Part shown: piece after piece, positions 16,303 through 16,534 of the stretch
Numbering within the stretch: position 1 is the stretch's first letter
Layout of the letters: each line of letters opens with the position of its first letter
Assembly: GCA_002325825.1 (NCBI GenBank)
Contig: DCSW01000016.1
Span: 1-16,534 of the forward strand
DNA from: Collimonas sp. UBA1456
GTDB taxonomy: Bacteria; Pseudomonadota; Gammaproteobacteria; Burkholderiales; Burkholderiaceae_D
Length of the DNA: 16,534 nt
Direction: 5' to 3'
Position numbers and translations under genes: made by a program
Notes under the pieces: generated by a model
Database searches by the model: none
Seen by the model: only the letters and a program-made list of their open reading frames with translations
Told to the model about the DNA's origin: nothing

Positions 16303-16438
16303 GGCTCTGGATTTTTCTCTTTTCACTCCACATTTCACTGCGAAGCAAAATTGGGGTGACAGGAGAAGCGCAGCGTAGCTCGTTCCCCCAAGATGTTGTT
16401 TTTGTTGTTACGGGTTGCCCCTCATTTTTCAGAGCCTG
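16303..16438. repeat. 136-bp segment bounded by 9-bp inverted repeats
   Basis: caggctctg at 16303-16311 and its complement cagagcctg at 16430-16438 bound a 136-base segment. It contains no transposase motif that I recognise; the only frame inside is an unremarkable minus-strand one. It could be a miniature inverted-repeat element or the trimmed end of an insertion sequence. No target-site duplication is evident next to the repeats (gagttatt on the left, ttcgaaat on the right), so the call is weak. Confidence 0.3.
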
Positions 16439-16534
16439 TTCGAAATCTTTGTAACAACTTTTCAATATAACAATTAAAGCGAGGAAAGAGAAAATCGACT
16501 AATTACAGCTTGGTATTGAGCTGAAGCTCACAGT

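Larger units (their letters stand above)
15966..16534. other. glnA upstream region with no complete gene
   Basis: I see no sizeable gene here. The glnA leader holds a 7-bp hairpin (agtactt 15986-15992, aagtact 15999-16005) just before the ribosome binding site. Another small hairpin, cgccag-ctt-ctggcg, is at 16160-16174. By eye there is no paired TGCAC/GTGCA NtrC site and no GG-N10-GC sigma54 element upstream of glnA. A 24-residue plus-strand frame starting MAVNVGMKMYQ (16221-16295) has a good AAAGGA site but no known counterpart. An inverted-repeat-bounded segment covers 16303-16438. Confidence 0.4.

Noticed and set aside
1..16534. A phage, CRISPR, toxin-antitoxin, secretion or biosynthetic system
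   Set aside because: No repeat arrays, integrase, transposase, tRNA attachment site or cluster of unknown genes is visible; the genes are ordinary chromosomal ones.

Overview
The window looks like a chromosomal segment of a betaproteobacterium close to the Oxalobacteraceae (Herbaspirillum, Collimonas or Herminiimonas type). The protein sequences and the orders glnA - DUF4124 gene - ntrB - ntrC and cbiX - lptG - lptF // pepA suggest this from family knowledge; I could run no search. The striking property is decay. Eight genes are intact (lptG, lptF, pepA, xthA, a small hypothetical gene, an RluA-type pseudouridine synthase, a lipoprotein and glnA). At least eight others survive only as readable pseudogenes with in-frame stops, frameshifts and internal deletions (cbiX, an alpha/beta hydrolase, a GNAT acetyltransferase, prpE, ntrC, ntrB, a DUF4124 protein and probably an MFS transporter). 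This fits a lineage that became host-restricted fairly recently: housekeeping genes are under selection, while regulatory and catabolic genes rot.

Layout. Bases 1-553 hold nothing I recognise. Bases 554-3226 (minus strand) carry the cbiX pseudogene and the overlapping lptF-lptG pair for lipopolysaccharide export. pepA (plus) diverges from lptF and converges on xthA (minus, 4824-5591). Bases 5592-6411 are degraded, with a probable MFS transporter remnant on the plus strand. Bases 6412-8715 (minus) form a compact cluster in transcription order: GNAT pseudogene, pseudouridine synthase, 85-residue hypothetical protein, hydrolase pseudogene. Bases 8799-10574 are a heavily damaged prpE. A lysozyme-inhibitor-like lipoprotein follows at 10701-11099. 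Bases 11439-14030 are the dead ntrC and ntrB genes, then a dead DUF4124 gene, a strong hairpin and an intact glnA (14550-15965). The last 570 bases are the glnA upstream region plus a small inverted-repeat-bounded segment.

Functionally, glutamine synthetase is kept with its adenylylation tyrosine, while the NtrB/NtrC pair that usually controls its transcription is lost. Lipid A export, aminopeptidase, base-excision repair and RNA modification are kept; sirohydrochlorin chelation and propionate activation are lost. Two frameshifts can be traced to exact short tandem duplications (14 and 10 nt). I see no phage, CRISPR, toxin or other specialised system; the interest lies in the pattern of gene loss.
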